A stretch of 64,000 bases of DNA, taken from positions 468,128 through 532,127 of the forward strand of contig KN832570.1 of NCBI GenBank assembly GCA_000827205.1, written 5' to 3'. This DNA is from Plicaturopsis crispa FD-325 SS-3. Its lineage: Eukaryota; Basidiomycota; Agaricomycetes; Amylocorticiales; Amylocorticiaceae. The position numbers were made by a program, and so were the translations under genes. A model generated the notes under the pieces. That model did no database searches. It was not told where the DNA came from and worked only from the letters and a program-made list of their open reading frames with translations. Positions within the stretch are counted from its first letter, which is position 1. Each line of letters starts with the position of its first letter. Of this stretch, positions 53,743-64,000 are shown piece after piece.

Positions 53743-55335
53743 CTTGGGACAACAAAATGAGAGCGGTAGACACCGCGGGGGACCCATCGACGCCCATACT
53801 TGAACTTTCAACGCTTGAGGGCAGACCTCGGGTTTTGAAGTGGACCTCGGGTCTTGAGGTGGGTCTTATGAGTCAAGGATACTCGGCACTCAGTAACACA
53901 CCGAGGAGAACTCACTAAAGCATCCTTTTCATGCGGCGGTCTTTGTCTTCCACTGTCGGTCCCGCGTCTCGTCCTCCCATCTTCCCACCGGCGCTTGTTT
54001 TCAACGTTACACGGCAAAACCGCGGTTTCTCGCGCATCGATGAGCGCGTATATCCAACGACGCGCGGACTTGATGCGCATTGACTTGCCTTGTGTTTTGA
54101 TAACATGAGAGACGCACGCACGATATTGGCGGGGGTGTTCTGACTGGCATCAAAAATTGTTCCTTGCTCGTAAACGACTTGTCAGTGCGAACCAAGGGTT
54201 AGCGAGCAGAATAGAACCTACGAGGTATACAAGCTACACCATTTGCGCAGTGCGGTGGCGGCACGTTGCATGCCGCGCTGGCCATCGGGTGGGCTCGTCG
54301 AACATCATTCCTGCTCGCAAGCAGGTCGTTAGCACGAAACATAGGTATAAGAACGACTTGAAGGCAGAACGACTCAATAGACTCCAGCCAGCCCGAATAT
54401 TTTGCTGGCTCGAAGACAGTCGTTCGAGTGCAGAAATCCGCTATACGAAACGACTGTCTTTCGTTGGCGTCAATTTGGGACTGGTTCGAGTCTAGCGAAT
54501 CAAAGCAGAATAGTGAACACACCCATAAAGATACACGTGGGTAGAGGTAGAGCTTTGGTGGGGCTACAGTATCCTCGTCCAGATCTGTTACGCGGGACAA
54601 GATGCGAAACAAAGACTCGGAACGTGTCAAGGTGGCTCAATGGGCTGAGACATGGCGTGGCTCCCGACGCTGGTCAAACATTGCCACGTTCCAAGATTAT
54701 TGCCACGTTCCAGGATTATGGGAGTTGAATGGCGCTGGAGATGCACTCACTGGTCAGCCCGGTGTAGGGATGAAGAAATCCCGAGCACCGGCCGACGGCC
54801 TAGCAAAGGAGGTCCGAGGCATGGCCACATATCGAGACTCCCGGTACCAATGAAGGGCCGTATCCCGGAGCGGCGTGTCCTAGTGCACAGCGCGCATGCC
54901 CAACGGCCCGTTATGTGCTTGCTGCGTGGCCCATAGAACGAGTCAAGAGTTGAGGCGAGGCAGCCTGCAGGCGCCGTTTGTTACCGCCACATCGCCCAAA
55001 AAGGGAAGTCCCGCCTTTCACCTCGCGGTCTGTGGCACGCTCCCTCTCTTTCACCGCTCTGCCTTTCACCACCACGTCTGCAATTGCAATCGAATACCCT
55101 TTGTGTGCGCGCGCCCAGCTGCAAGTCGTTCGAGAGACAAAGACCTTGCCCGTGTACTCGTCGTTAGAGCAAGCAAGAGAGAGCCTGAGCGAAAAGGTAT
55201 TTAGCAAGCAGAAAGGGATTGTGAGCGCGTCAATTACCCACTATCCGCAACGCCCCCCTACCTGCGTTCCACGTATCTCGTCTAGCAAGAGACTATTCAT
55301 CAAGACACCAGCAACCGCAACAACAGAAACAAGAC
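53743..55335. other. Intergenic; short tandem repeat
   Basis: A small direct repeat GCCACGTTCCAAGATTATT / GCCACGTTCCAGGATTAT lies at about 54681-54719. The last 300 bp before 55336 are the probable promoter and leader of the next gene. No supported gene. Confidence 0.45.
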
Positions 55336-56862
55336 ATGCTTACTCGTAGTGCCGCCGCCGCCGCAGCTGCCACAGCTGCCACAGCCGCGCCCATCCCCGC
55401 CGCGCCTGTACCTACCACGCGCAAGAAACACAACGCGCGTATCCCCACCGCACCTATCTCCACCCCCACCATCCCCAAGAAACACACCGTCACGCTCGAG
55501 CCCGGCACCCGCGTCGTCGTTTCCCCCTCCGCCACCGGCGAAGGTACCCACGTCAAGTGGCTCTACGAAGATCCCGACGCCGAGGACGCCGATGCCATTA
55601 TGGTCCCGCCCACCTCGGACGCGGATATGTGGGACGCGTTGTCGCCTGTGAGCTCCGGGTCGTCTGAGGAGGAGGAGGAGGAGGAGGAGGAGGAGGAGGA
55701 GGGAGAGGGGGAGGGGGAGGAGGAGCTGTTCAGGCCGATGAACGCGTCCATGCTCGAAGTGAGCCGCCTCGTCACGCCCTCCCCGCGTGCCTCCTTCGAC
55801 GCGGGCTCAGTCCTCGACACGCCGCGCAAGAACAAGCACAACAACAACAACACCACCAAGAACAAGGGCAAAGGCAAGGCCCCTGCCCACCCCCGCAAAG
55901 GAAGCCCACACGCGCGCAAAGGCAGCCTCCAAGTCCTCGGCCTCCTCTCCGAGCCCGCCGCCGAAGCCGCGCTCCTCGCGTACATGCAGCGCAAGTTCGG
56001 CGCGCCCGCGCGCCGCTCCCGCGAGGACGAGATCCGCGCTGTGCAGGTGCGCAACCTCATCTGGCGGCGGGACACGTATGGCAGGGAGCGCGAGCGCTGG
56101 GTCCGCCTGACAGAGAGGCAGAGGAGGGCGGAGAGGAAGCATTGGGAGCGGTATGGCACGGATTATGTGGCTGGGTCCGAGGAGAGTGAGGAGGATGAGG
56201 ACAGTTCGATGGAGGAGTCGAGTGTGGTCGAGGAGGAGCCGTACAAGGTTGGGCCGCTGGGACATAGGCTAGGGCCCGAGGGGACGGTGCTTTGCAGGGA
56301 GGACGGCACGGTCATCATGGACAACGAGGACTCGGCGTCAACGGAGACCGCAGAGGATGTCGATATGGACGCCGGTGCGCCATCGACGCCGAGCCGGCAG
56401 ATGGACGCTGGCGCACCATTGACGCCCAGGCGGATGGACGCCGCCACGCCATTGACACCCAGGCGGATGGACGCTGGCATGCCATCGACGCCCAGGAGGA
56501 TGGACGTTGGCACGCCATCGACGCCCACTCCAAATTCCAGCCCCCGCCGCCTGGGCCCGCACCGCACGATCATGAACCTCGGCGACCCGTTCACGTCCGA
56601 CGAGGAGAACGTCACGCCCAGGCGGCGGCTGGGCCCGGAGGGCACTTTCCTCGTCTCGCCATCGGGCTCCAACTCCAGCGACCACACCAACGAGCACACG
56701 CCGACGCGCCCAGGGAGCTCGACGAAGAAGCGGGTGCAGCTGCTGGGCCCGGGGGGCACGTACCTCCTGCACGTCGACTCGCGCGAGGACGTCCCCTCCC
56801 CCTCGAGGCAGTCGTCGAGGGCGGCGCGGAGGTTTGGGCCGTACGGGACGCGTCGCGTCTGA
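55336..56862 (+). CDS. Acidic low-complexity protein with LGPxGT and RRMDAG repeats
   Basis: One exon of 508 residues. It starts with an Ala-rich stretch, has a beta-like segment (KHTVTLEPGTRVVVSPSATG), a 12-Glu run encoded by a GAG microsatellite, a basic KGKGKAPAHPRKG region, and a helical block (EAALLAYMQRKFG to WVRLTERQRRAERKHWERYG) that is the best candidate for a folded domain. The C-terminal half has five tandem units of the type RRMDAGxPxTP and four dispersed LGPxGT motifs (HRLGPEGTVL, RRLGPEGTFL, QLLGPGGTYL, RRFGPYGTRR). I know no named family. The tail of the gene is duplicated downstream at 57308-57627. Confidence 0.7.
   Translation: MLTRSAAAAAAATAATAAPIPAAPVPTTRKKHNARIPTAPISTPTIPKKHTVTLEPGTRVVVSPSATGEGTHVKWLYEDPDAEDADAIMVPPTSDADMWDALSPVSSGSSEEEEEEEEEEEEGEGEGEEELFRPMNASMLEVSRLVTPSPRASFDAGSVLDTPRKNKHNNNNTTKNKGKGKAPAHPRKGSPHARKGSLQVLGLLSEPAAEAALLAYMQRKFGAPARRSREDEIRAVQVRNLIWRRDTYGRERERWVRLTERQRRAERKHWERYGTDYVAGSEESEEDEDSSMEESSVVEEEPYKVGPLGHRLGPEGTVLCREDGTVIMDNEDSASTETAEDVDMDAGAPSTPSRQMDAGAPLTPRRMDAATPLTPRRMDAGMPSTPRRMDVGTPSTPTPNSSPRRLGPHRTIMNLGDPFTSDEENVTPRRRLGPEGTFLVSPSGSNSSDHTNEHTPTRPGSSTKKRVQLLGPGGTYLLHVDSREDVPSPSRQSSRAARRFGPYGTRRV
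55666..55701 (+). repeat. (GAG)12 microsatellite in coding sequence
   Basis: Twelve GAG codons encode a poly-Glu run, followed by more interrupted GAG/GGG units. Length variation between strains would change protein length without breaking the frame. Confidence 0.9.
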
Positions 56863-57082
56863 ACAAGTTACGCCGGTTAGATTAATTGAGGACTATGCGA
56901 CTCTAGTATGCATATGCGTACCCCACTTATACCCGTATTTATTCGTTTCATTCGTTCTCGCCTGTTGTATGGATCTCGTTTCTGTCCGATTGTTGTACTA
57001 CAGCTCTGGTGTAGAACATTTAGTATAGGCTATGCTGTTCAGATATCAATTAATACGCTCACGTTCAATCTGCCTCCTTCCC
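56757..57082 (+). repeat. Tandem-duplication unit 1 (gene 3' end and UTR)
   Basis: Covers the last 35 codons and about 220 bp of 3' flank of the acidic protein gene. Shared blocks with 57308-57627 include TCCTGCACGTC, CGCGCGAGGAC, TATACCCGTATTTATT, TCTGGTGTA and the stretch AATTAATACGCTCACGTTCA. Confidence 0.85.
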
Positions 57083-57307
57083 GCAAGTATTGGCATTCCG
57101 GGGGAGTTCGATGCCGTTTCCTCGCGTTTTCCGCGTTTCCCGTGCGTCTTCCCGTGTTGCTCGTGCACGCCTCGTAAGCTCGAGGGCAGCTCCAGGTATA
57201 GATGGATGCTCGTGTATCGTTGCACTTGGGCTTGTGTGCATGGGCGTTTGACGTGCGACAAGTCCAGCTCTGCAAACTCTATGACCACCGTCCGGGTCAC
57301 CAACGCG

Positions 57308-57627
57308 CACACGTACGTCCTGCACGTCAATTCGCGCGAGGACCTCTAGCGGCCGGCAGAGGCGGTCGTCGAGGGAAGCGCGGAGGGTTGGTTACTACGG
57401 TCGTCGCGCCTGAATGGTTATAGTCAGGGTGTGCTATGCATATGCGCACGGTTTTCAGATCACTCACATATACCCGTATTTATTACATTTCCTTCGTTCA
57501 CGTCTGTTGTCTGTTATCTCTCTTTCCGGTGATTGTAATAGTGCAGGTCTGGTGTATACAACGTTCAGTATAGGGTATGCTTTACAAATGCTAATTAATA
57601 CGCTCACGTTCAGTCTGCCTCCTTCCC
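57308..57627 (+). pseudogene. Degenerate tandem copy of the acidic-protein gene tail
   Basis: Repeats 56757-57082 about 550 bp downstream. The coding part reads THTYVLHVNSREDL and then stops, while the parent reads GGTYLLHVDSREDVPSPSR; the copy also holds small gaps. It has no start and looks like a fragment left by a tandem duplication. The duplicated 3' region, with its AT-rich segment, may carry a second polyadenylation signal. Confidence 0.8.
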
Positions 57628-58011
57628 AAACGACATGGCGGGTACTGCCATGCTCCAGGTGCACCTGAGGCAGCTACGGATATGAGTGTATCGCTACGGT
57701 CGAGCTTGTGTATGAATTAGTGCAGTCCTGCAGATAGGGAAGGCGAGGCTGGTGAAAGTCGAAATTGACAAGAAGGCGCTGGGCCCGGGGCGGCGCTTAT
57801 CTTATCTAAGCAGGATTTTCATTCTTCGCGACGTGGCCAACACAACGAGCGTCGAGCAGTGAAGTAGTGCGTTCGTGGGTCGTGAATACAATTGACGACG
57901 CTCAGTAGCAGAAAAACAATACTAGTATAGAATGTGCACACATCGCCTCGCCTCCTCGCGACTCCATCTCAGGGCAAATCAAGATACTTAAACGGAGAAT
58001 TACGATCGCGA
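57628..58011. other. Intergenic
   Basis: 3' flank of DCP1 and of the duplicated tail. Nothing recognisable. Confidence 0.4.
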
Positions 58012-60261
58012 TCATCCGAGCCTCGCCATATAGTCTTGCCACAGCGCCTCCACGAACGCCTTATCCGTCTAAACACGCCGCCTTCATTAGCATCGGGTAA
58101 TTGATCCCAATAAGACGGAAAAGGACGTACATGGATGAGCGTGAGCACCTCGCGCACGAACTCGTTGCGCGCCATGCCGCGCAGGTGCCCCTTGTGCTCG
58201 CCGAACGTTGTAACGAGCGCGTCGCGTGCGCTGTCGTGGTCTAGCGGGCTCTCCTGGTCCAGTAGCGTGTCGTTGCCGTGCCCATTGCTGTGTCCGTTGG
58301 CGCGCGATTTCCCGTTAGTGGCAGGTGCAGCGGACGCAGGAACATTCGACGGCCCAGGCGCAGGCAAATCATTCGCCGAAGGCGACACACCATCCCCATT
58401 CTCCACCGCCCTCTGCTCCCTCCGCTCCCGCCTTTCGCGCGCCTCCTCCCGCCTCCCCTTCCGTCCCCCCTTCCGCCCCCGTCCCGCTTTCGCAGCGAAT
58501 TTAGCTGGGTCGCTCAGCGCGGAGGTGTCTGAGAAGTCTAGTTCGACGAGGTCGTCGGGTTGTGTGTCTTGGGAAGGGTGTGAGTCTGAGTCCAGAGGTG
58601 CGCGCGGGTACGGCCAGAGGCTCGCGTCCGCTGCGAATGCGGAGTGGGAGGAGGAGAGGTGGGACGATGATGACAATGGTGAGAGGTGGGAAGATGAAGA
58701 GGGCGAAAGGTGGGCGGAGGAAGACGAAGGCGGCGACAGGGTCGACTTCGTGTATGGCGCGTCCTCGAGCGCATGCAGCCGCGACCGGTGCGACGCGCGC
58801 GGCGTAACATCACCAAACGTCCTCCCCGCTGCATTGCTTTCGCCTTCGTGTTCGTCGACGGGGAGTGAGAGCAGCGGCAGCCCGGAGGACGAGCCCGCCG
58901 CCTGCAACTCCATATCCGCATCGTCGTCGAGCACGGTGCTCGACTCCGAGTACCCCGACCCGATGTCCGAGTCGCTGTCGTGGTCGCGGTGCGAGGGGAG
59001 GCCGAGGAGCGAGGAGATGACGTCTTGCGTGAGGACCTGCGGGATTGGTTTCGGGGATATGATGTGCGTGGAGGGCGGACGGGAGGAGGGCAGGTTGGTG
59101 AAGCCTTGGTGTGCGCCGGCGCCGGCGCTGGGAGGGGGCGTAGCGGAGGCGAAGAGGGTGTCCAGGAGAGCGAGTCCGCGGGGTTGGGGGTCGGGTGCGG
59201 GCCGCTCGGATGGGGGGTGGCTCATCGCGGCGAAGAGCTCGTCGATGCTCAGGTTCGATGTCGTCGTGGGAGGAGATTCCTCTACGAGTGGCTCTTCTCT
59301 GGGCGTGAGACGCGCAAATAGCTCGTCTATCTGGCCGCTGCTGGATTCGATTTGGAGTGGGACGGATGTGGACGGCGGGCTCCTGTACGAATGCGAGCCG
59401 TTGGACACGTCCATGTACTCCGCATCGGATGAATCTTCTTCGTACGAGGACGCTAGGACGGGGTCAATGGGATGCTTTTTTTTAAATGCATTGACAGGTG
59501 GGGTGGCTCACTTTCTTCCGCCTCGCTGTTGCTCCTCGACTCGTACGGCGGCGGGCGGTGCGGCCCGTACCGAAAGCGCTCCGGGTACGGCTCGTTCCTC
59601 TTGATGTACGAGTGCAGCCGCTCCATGACGTCCATGATCGGCTCCCGTGCGTCCCTCGCGAACATCCACAGCGCACGCGTCTGCTGGCGGCCCTTCATCT
59701 CGCGCGTGAGGTCCTCGAGGTTCGGGATGATGTACCGTTCGGAAAACTTGTCGCCGGGCGTCGGTGGCCCGAGCGCGGCGGCGCGTTCTAGGCGCTCCCG
59801 CGTGAAGTCGGGGTAGGTGCGGACCATGAGGTAGGAGCCGTGGATGTTGATCTCGTCCTCCGGGTAGAGGCGCTGGATGTAATCGTCCATGCCCATGCGG
59901 TTTAAGATGTAGAACCCGTATGGCGGGTAGGATTCGCTGGGGAGCGTCTGTCAGCGCAGGGCGCAAAACGCTATGTAGGACGGATAGATGAATGGACGCA
60001 CCGTTCGTACAAAAACATGCTTCCCTCGAAGCCCTGCTTCTCCCATTTACTTCCGTTATGATGGTATACACATACATGGCTGAACTGGTCAAATATGGAG
60101 ACAATAGATGGATCGCGTCGGCGCAGGACTTTGAGGTTGTGGTTGTACCGCGAGGCTGGGGACATGCCCATGCTGGTGGATGCCGCTGGAAGTGGTTGCG
60201 GCGATGGAGGCATGATCTGTTTCATTTTGCGCGCTGCGTTATTACGACGAGGGGGCCCCAT
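58012..60261 (-). CDS. DCP1: mRNA-decapping enzyme subunit 1
   Basis: Four exons (60261-60002, 59936-59512, 59452-58131, 58068-58012) give 687 residues in one frame. The EVH1-like Dcp1 domain lies at residues 30-190: YNHNLKVLRRRDPSIVSIFD, FSHVCVYHHNGSKWEKQGFE, GSMFLYERESYPPYGFYILN and RMGMDDYIQRLYPEDE. Dcp1 activates the Dcp2 pyrophosphatase that removes the mRNA 5' cap in P-bodies. A Ser/Pro-rich linker of about 400 residues with repeated DELFA motifs (IDELFARL, IDELFAAM, LLDTLFASA) follows; these short helical motifs may bind partners. The last 60 residues, EFVREVLTLIHTDKAFVEAL then WQDYMARLG, form a conserved helical end. Intron 2 has its acceptor at CTAG (59453), chosen because the nearer AAAAAAAAG option hits a stop. 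Confidence 0.9.
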
Positions 60262-60614
60262 TATTTTTAAGTAAGTTATTGTGAGGGCGGTATAGTTTTG
60301 GGTGGGAGATGGTGGTTATAAGGAGAAAGTGTAGAATCTGTTCACCGCCCACCACAGGAGTTGGCGAAAGGCGGCCCTTAGGCGGGGGAACAATGGCCGC
60401 TGACTTTCCTTTTCCAGCCACAAAGGGGCCGGGACTGGTGTAAGCGGCCCGACGTTTGGAATGAACGTCGTTTCTCCGATGCAGGAGAAAAGTTGCATAT
60501 TGCCATGGACATCCAATGGACATCGGTCAAAAAGAACGGCAAGAGCACAAGGAAATGGCATTGCAATAGGGATGGGCTCTGCGATAAATCAATAATATGG
60601 GACCGCACCGATAA
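60262..60614. other. Intergenic between DCP1 and PRP3
   Basis: Promoter of DCP1 and 3' flank of PRP3, genes in tandem. Nothing else recognised. Confidence 0.4.
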
Positions 60615-62808
60615 TTAAAATAGCAGCTCCTCGTCCTCAGGCTTCCAGTTCTTCGCCTGATCCCAGTACCCGCTCAACTTCGTTCCTAGCACCTCCTTCG
60701 CGGCAGAATCCGTCGGGCACTGCTTGGGCTTGAAGTTGCTGAATGCGCGGTCTCGCAGTTGTCCCTCCCACACGAGGTAGCACTTGTTGTTCTCCAACGA
60801 CACCGGATTCTCAGTGTCCACGGCCTTCCCCTTCCCCTTCGCGTCGCCGCTCGCGCCCTCTGCATCTGAATCGCCGTCGTCCACCTCGACGTCCTCAGCA
60901 CCACGCGGTCGCGCAGCTTCCGTCCACGCAATGCGGCTGAGCATGAGGCGCTTGTAATTGCGAATAAATTTGAACGCGCCCTCGACGTAGACCATCGAGA
61001 AACTCGGGTTGAAAATGCAGACACCGGTGAGGTTGTATTGCTCAGCGTTCTTGCGTACTTTGAACCGATGAGCAGGATCAGTGAGCGTTTTCACCCTGGA
61101 AGCGAGTCAGTCAGTCAGTTGAAGGCGCAGGCAATTAGAGACAATGACCCACTTGAAAACAGCGCCGAAAATTCCCTTCTTCTCTTCCTCGACCTTTTTG
61201 TTCTCGATCTTCTCTCGTCGTTGCTCGTCCGTCAGCTTGCGTTCTGCATTCATCTTCTCGTGTCCGTGTTTCCGCATCGCGACTTCACGCCTCACACGGG
61301 CCTCAACGCGCGTGGGGTCTTGCACAGCGTCAGACGTCAGGACCTTCATCAAATTCCCGAGGCGGACTTTCGGGGGGTCGGGCGGGATGAGACCCATCCG
61401 AATTCGGTCGCGCTTATCTTGCAGCTCAGCTGCACGACGCTGTTTCCGCATCTTCTTCTGCTCTTTCTTCGTGAGCATCAGTGGCTTTAGCGTCGCCTTG
61501 TTCTTGTCGCCTGGTGCGGGGATAGGAATAGGATGCTGGATGTAGATCGTGATGGGTGAATCGTCCTTGCGAATATTCAACTGCTCAAGTCCCAAGGACA
61601 GGTCGTCGTAGTTCTTGTTTGGCAGCAGCGCAGCATCCCACCATTCCGATGCAGGCGGAGCGCCTCTCTAGACGTTCTATCAACGACCGACCGGTTATTG
61701 GAGGTAGGAGAACAGGACTCACCCGAATGTTCTTTTCCAGTGAGTCAAATTCAGAGTCGAGACCCGCCTTGCGTGCACTCTCCGCGATACGCTGCTTGAG
61801 TGCTTCCAGTTGATTCTCCTGGCGCATCTGGTTCCCAAGTTGCGTGTATTTTCCCTTCGGATTGAAGCGGAAGCTACGGCCCGCGCGTTCCTTTGGCGCA
61901 CCTTCGAAGCCCGTTCCAAGGGATGCAGAGGGCACAGACGCATATGGATTGGATAGTGCCGGAGATGGAGACATGGGTGCGGGCGTAGGAGCGGGTGGCG
62001 GTGTAGGAGCATTACGCGTGTTGGCCTTGATAGAGGCGAACTTGGGCTGCATAGGCTTGTACCTGTCCTTCTTCGACTGTGGTGCTGCCGGCGTGGTGTC
62101 GAGCAAAAGAGGATGCGCCGCCATCTTGAGACCTGCACCTTGCTGAGAGGGTTCAACGGGGCGGTTCTTCTTCCCAGTCTGGGGCATAGACTAGTGGAGG
62201 CGCGTTAATAATACAGTGGCTGGACGTGAGGCAGACGAGGCGCACCATGTAAGGATTATCCTTGACTGCCAGTTTGCTCTGCGCCTCTGCCACCCGTCGT
62301 TTGGCTTCGGCAACTCTCCGCGCGAGATCATCTGCTGGCGGTGCTGGGGATGGGGAGGCATGGGAGGGACCAGGAGAGGGCGTTGCGGGCACGCTGGGCT
62401 TAGGAGTGGGTGACGGCAATGCGACGCTTGCCGATATCCCCTGTGCATTCTTCTTCATAGCTGCGACTTTTGCAGCAATTTCAGCACGCTTGCGTGCGAT
62501 GAGCGCCTCTGCGGAGAGCTGTGGACCATGGTCAGCAAAGTGACGCGTGCGCCATTGGAATACGACTTACCGGAGCTGGTGAGCCATTGGAACCAATCTG
62601 AGGGTAGAACAGGGTTATAGAAAGTGACGTTAGATAGGTTCATGGAGGCGAATTCACCTTTAGAACAATGAAAGGAGACTCACATCGCTAGAAAAAAGAA
62701 GGCAATGGTGAGTTACAGAGCGCCTGCACAACAGCAAGGAACCGACCTTTTCAGTTTCTTGTTGGCAGACGTTTCGCCATTGCCCTCGAGGGCTCTCTTC
62801 CTGTCCAT
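60615..62808 (-). CDS. PRP3: U4/U6 snRNP splicing factor PRP3
   Basis: Seven exons (62808-62747, 62687-62684, 62597-62571, 62518-62246, 62190-61723, 61667-61153, 61095-60615) give 609 residues. The N-terminus is MDRKRALEGNGETSANKKLK, then SDIGSNGSPAPLSAEALIAR. The PRP3 core is seen in FRFNPKGKYTQLGNQMRQEN, PPASEWWDAALLPNKNYDDL, TIYIQHPIPIPAP and LTKKEQKKMRKQRRAAELQD; the C-terminal DUF1115 part includes VCIFNPSFSMVYVEGAFKFI and CYLVWEGQLRDRAFSNFK. PRP3 binds U4/U6 RNA and is needed to assemble the tri-snRNP. Exon 2 is only 4 nt (CGAT), needed to link the basic N-terminus to the rest in frame. Divergent from uL16m, sharing a 167-bp promoter. Confidence 0.92.
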
Positions 62809-62975
62809 TGCGCTGCTAGACCAAGACGAAACAAGGAAGAAATCAAGGAACTGGCGTCGAGGATGGTGGTGGTTTGTGGGAAAGCCACTCGCGCCGGAAA
62901 TGCGTTTGCTTTTCGCGCGTTTGTCGTCAAATTACGGGCGCGTACAAACTCTCTCTTGCTCTCTCACTGCTGGTC
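62809..62975. promoter_or_regulatory. Bidirectional promoter, PRP3 / mitochondrial uL16
   Basis: 167 bp between the two divergent ATGs. Both encoded proteins are housekeeping factors; a shared nucleosome-free promoter is likely. No TATA box is obvious. Confidence 0.5.
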
Positions 62976-63779
62976 ATGTTTCCGGCCTTTCGCTCGCTGT
63001 GCCGCCCGTCTTTACCGCAGGCCAGCCATGTCATATCAAATCTCAGTCCCTTGAGCCTCTTCACTCGAGGTCGTGCGGCCTTGGCCCCGAAAAAGATGAT
63101 ACACATACGGCGTCACAAGGGCCGCATTCCAATCCCTATCGGAGGGTCTACTAAAGGCACTACTCTGGCCTACGGAGATTGGGGAATCCGAATAAAAGGC
63201 AACGGTGTGCGGTTCAGCGCGAAGCAGCTCACGGCTGCTGAGGAGGTCATCAAGCGGAAGATTAAGGCGGTGAAGGGATCGAAAGTGTTTATGAGGGTGT
63301 TCCCAGACGTGCCTGTGTGCATAAAGGTGAATACATCTGCTATTTATCCCGTACAATGTGCGGAATCTTATTCGTATGTCAGGGAAACGAAACGCGTATG
63401 GGCAAGGGCAAGGGAACCTTCGAGTTTTGGGCAACACGGTGCGTACATCCTCAATATTTCTTCTGTCCGGTAGCTCATTGCCCGCATTTTAGGGTACCCA
63501 CAGGAAGGGTTATCTTCGAGATAGGCGGTGCTCCAATACGCGAGGAGTTAGCGAGAGACGGTACAATCGTGCATGTTCTCATGGGATGCAAACGCTGATT
63601 ATCATGCCGTTCCAGCTCTCCGTCTGGCGTGCGATAAATTACCGACGACCTACGAATTTATCACGCGCAGCTCGCCCCCTCGGGTTGGATTCATGACTTT
63701 GGACCCGCCGAAACCAGCGTCGGAAACATTGTCTACATCGGACCGGACAGTATCCACTTCGAGCGAGGCTGTAGCTTAG
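62976..63779 (+). CDS. MRPL16: Mitochondrial large-subunit ribosomal protein uL16m
   Basis: Four exons (62976-63326, 63383-63438, 63493-63560, 63616-63779) give 212 residues. A presequence ([19 protein letters not shown]) precedes the L16/L10e fold: [80 protein letters not shown] and [31 protein letters not shown] is the hallmark loop near the ribosomal A site. The start was set at the ATG that opens the presequence. A Ser/Thr-rich C-terminal extension of about 30 residues follows the conserved domain. Confidence 0.92.
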
Positions 63780-64000
63780 CCATTGCCAATGTCATTACAA
63801 CTTTGTCCAGCGTCATGGAAACAGCATCCAGCAAGCTGACGGTAGCCTGGCTCTAACCGCATTGCAGGCACTTGTCGCCGTTTAGACTCGTGGCGAATCG
63901 AATCAAGCCTATTACAAAACCTCGATCCAGTAGATGGCCACCCTTAGATGAGCATGCCCCCCAGAATTTGGCCCGCTTAACACTTTCTCTCTGGAGTCCA
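63780..64000. other. 3' flank of uL16m to window end
   Basis: Nothing recognisable. Confidence 0.4.

Noticed and set aside
54480-54498. GGTTCGAGTCT resembling a tRNA B box
   Set aside because: No A box at the right distance and no cloverleaf; a chance match.
58135-59604. 489-codon plus-strand open frame
   Set aside because: Exactly antisense to the DCP1 linker exon, Ser/Arg-rich composition, no domain; a shadow frame of a GC-rich coding exon.

Overview
The window looks like nuclear DNA of a filamentous basidiomycete, most likely an Agaricomycete. The genes are dense and split by many short introns of about 50-70 bp (GTNNGT donors), and the set includes short extracellular tyrosinases, an omega-class GST, a fungal bestrophin-like channel, a WW-like/transmembrane protein family typical of mushrooms, and large coiled-coil proteins. 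Conserved eukaryotic anchors at the right end (DCP1, PRP3, mitochondrial uL16) confirm a host chromosome. The genus cannot be given from sequence alone.

Layout. 1-0.2 kb: start of a protein kinase gene running off the left edge. 1.0-6.7 kb: a tyrosinase and a 1164-residue coiled-coil protein with a C-terminal J-like HPD module, convergent. 10.1-13.5 kb: a second large coiled-coil protein. 13.8-17.9 kb: omega GST with an in-frame stop, then a bestrophin-like channel. 18.2-23.7 kb: three small secreted-protein genes on the minus strand. 24.7-25.2 kb: one unknown gene. 28.4-30.5 kb: a large Ser/Pro-rich protein with an RRM-like tail. 32.8-36.7 kb: WW/TM protein and a multipass membrane protein. 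37.7-38.9 kb: a foldback DNA transposon. 39.4-40.7 kb: a shorter paralogue of the 10-kb coiled-coil gene. 41.5-41.9 kb: Pmp3. 42.8-44.0 kb: a fourth secreted repeat protein. 45.1-49.5 kb: an inverted second copy of the tyrosinase/coiled-coil pair, with the coiled-coil copy truncated and split by a 1.07-kb insertion. 50.5-53.7 kb: a probable mitochondrial protein and an MFS drug transporter. 55.3-57.6 kb: an acidic repeat protein with a duplicated 3' tail. 58.0-63.8 kb: DCP1, PRP3 and mitochondrial uL16.

The most striking system is the family of four small secreted proteins at 18.2-23.7 and 42.8-44.0 kb. Spliced by eye, each has a signal-peptide exon followed by modular exons. All introns I could place are phase 2. 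The modules carry Cys pairs and dibasic KR/KKR sites, as in Kex2-processed repeat precursors. All four genes share a 28-bp element 9-12 nt downstream of a TATA box and a second 13-bp leader motif, so they look like one regulon spread over 25 kb. The inverted tyrosinase duplication brackets this cluster. A functional link between tyrosinase and the peptides is speculation. Intron positions are hand-called from splice consensus, reading frame and, where available, family resemblance; no transcript or database evidence was available.
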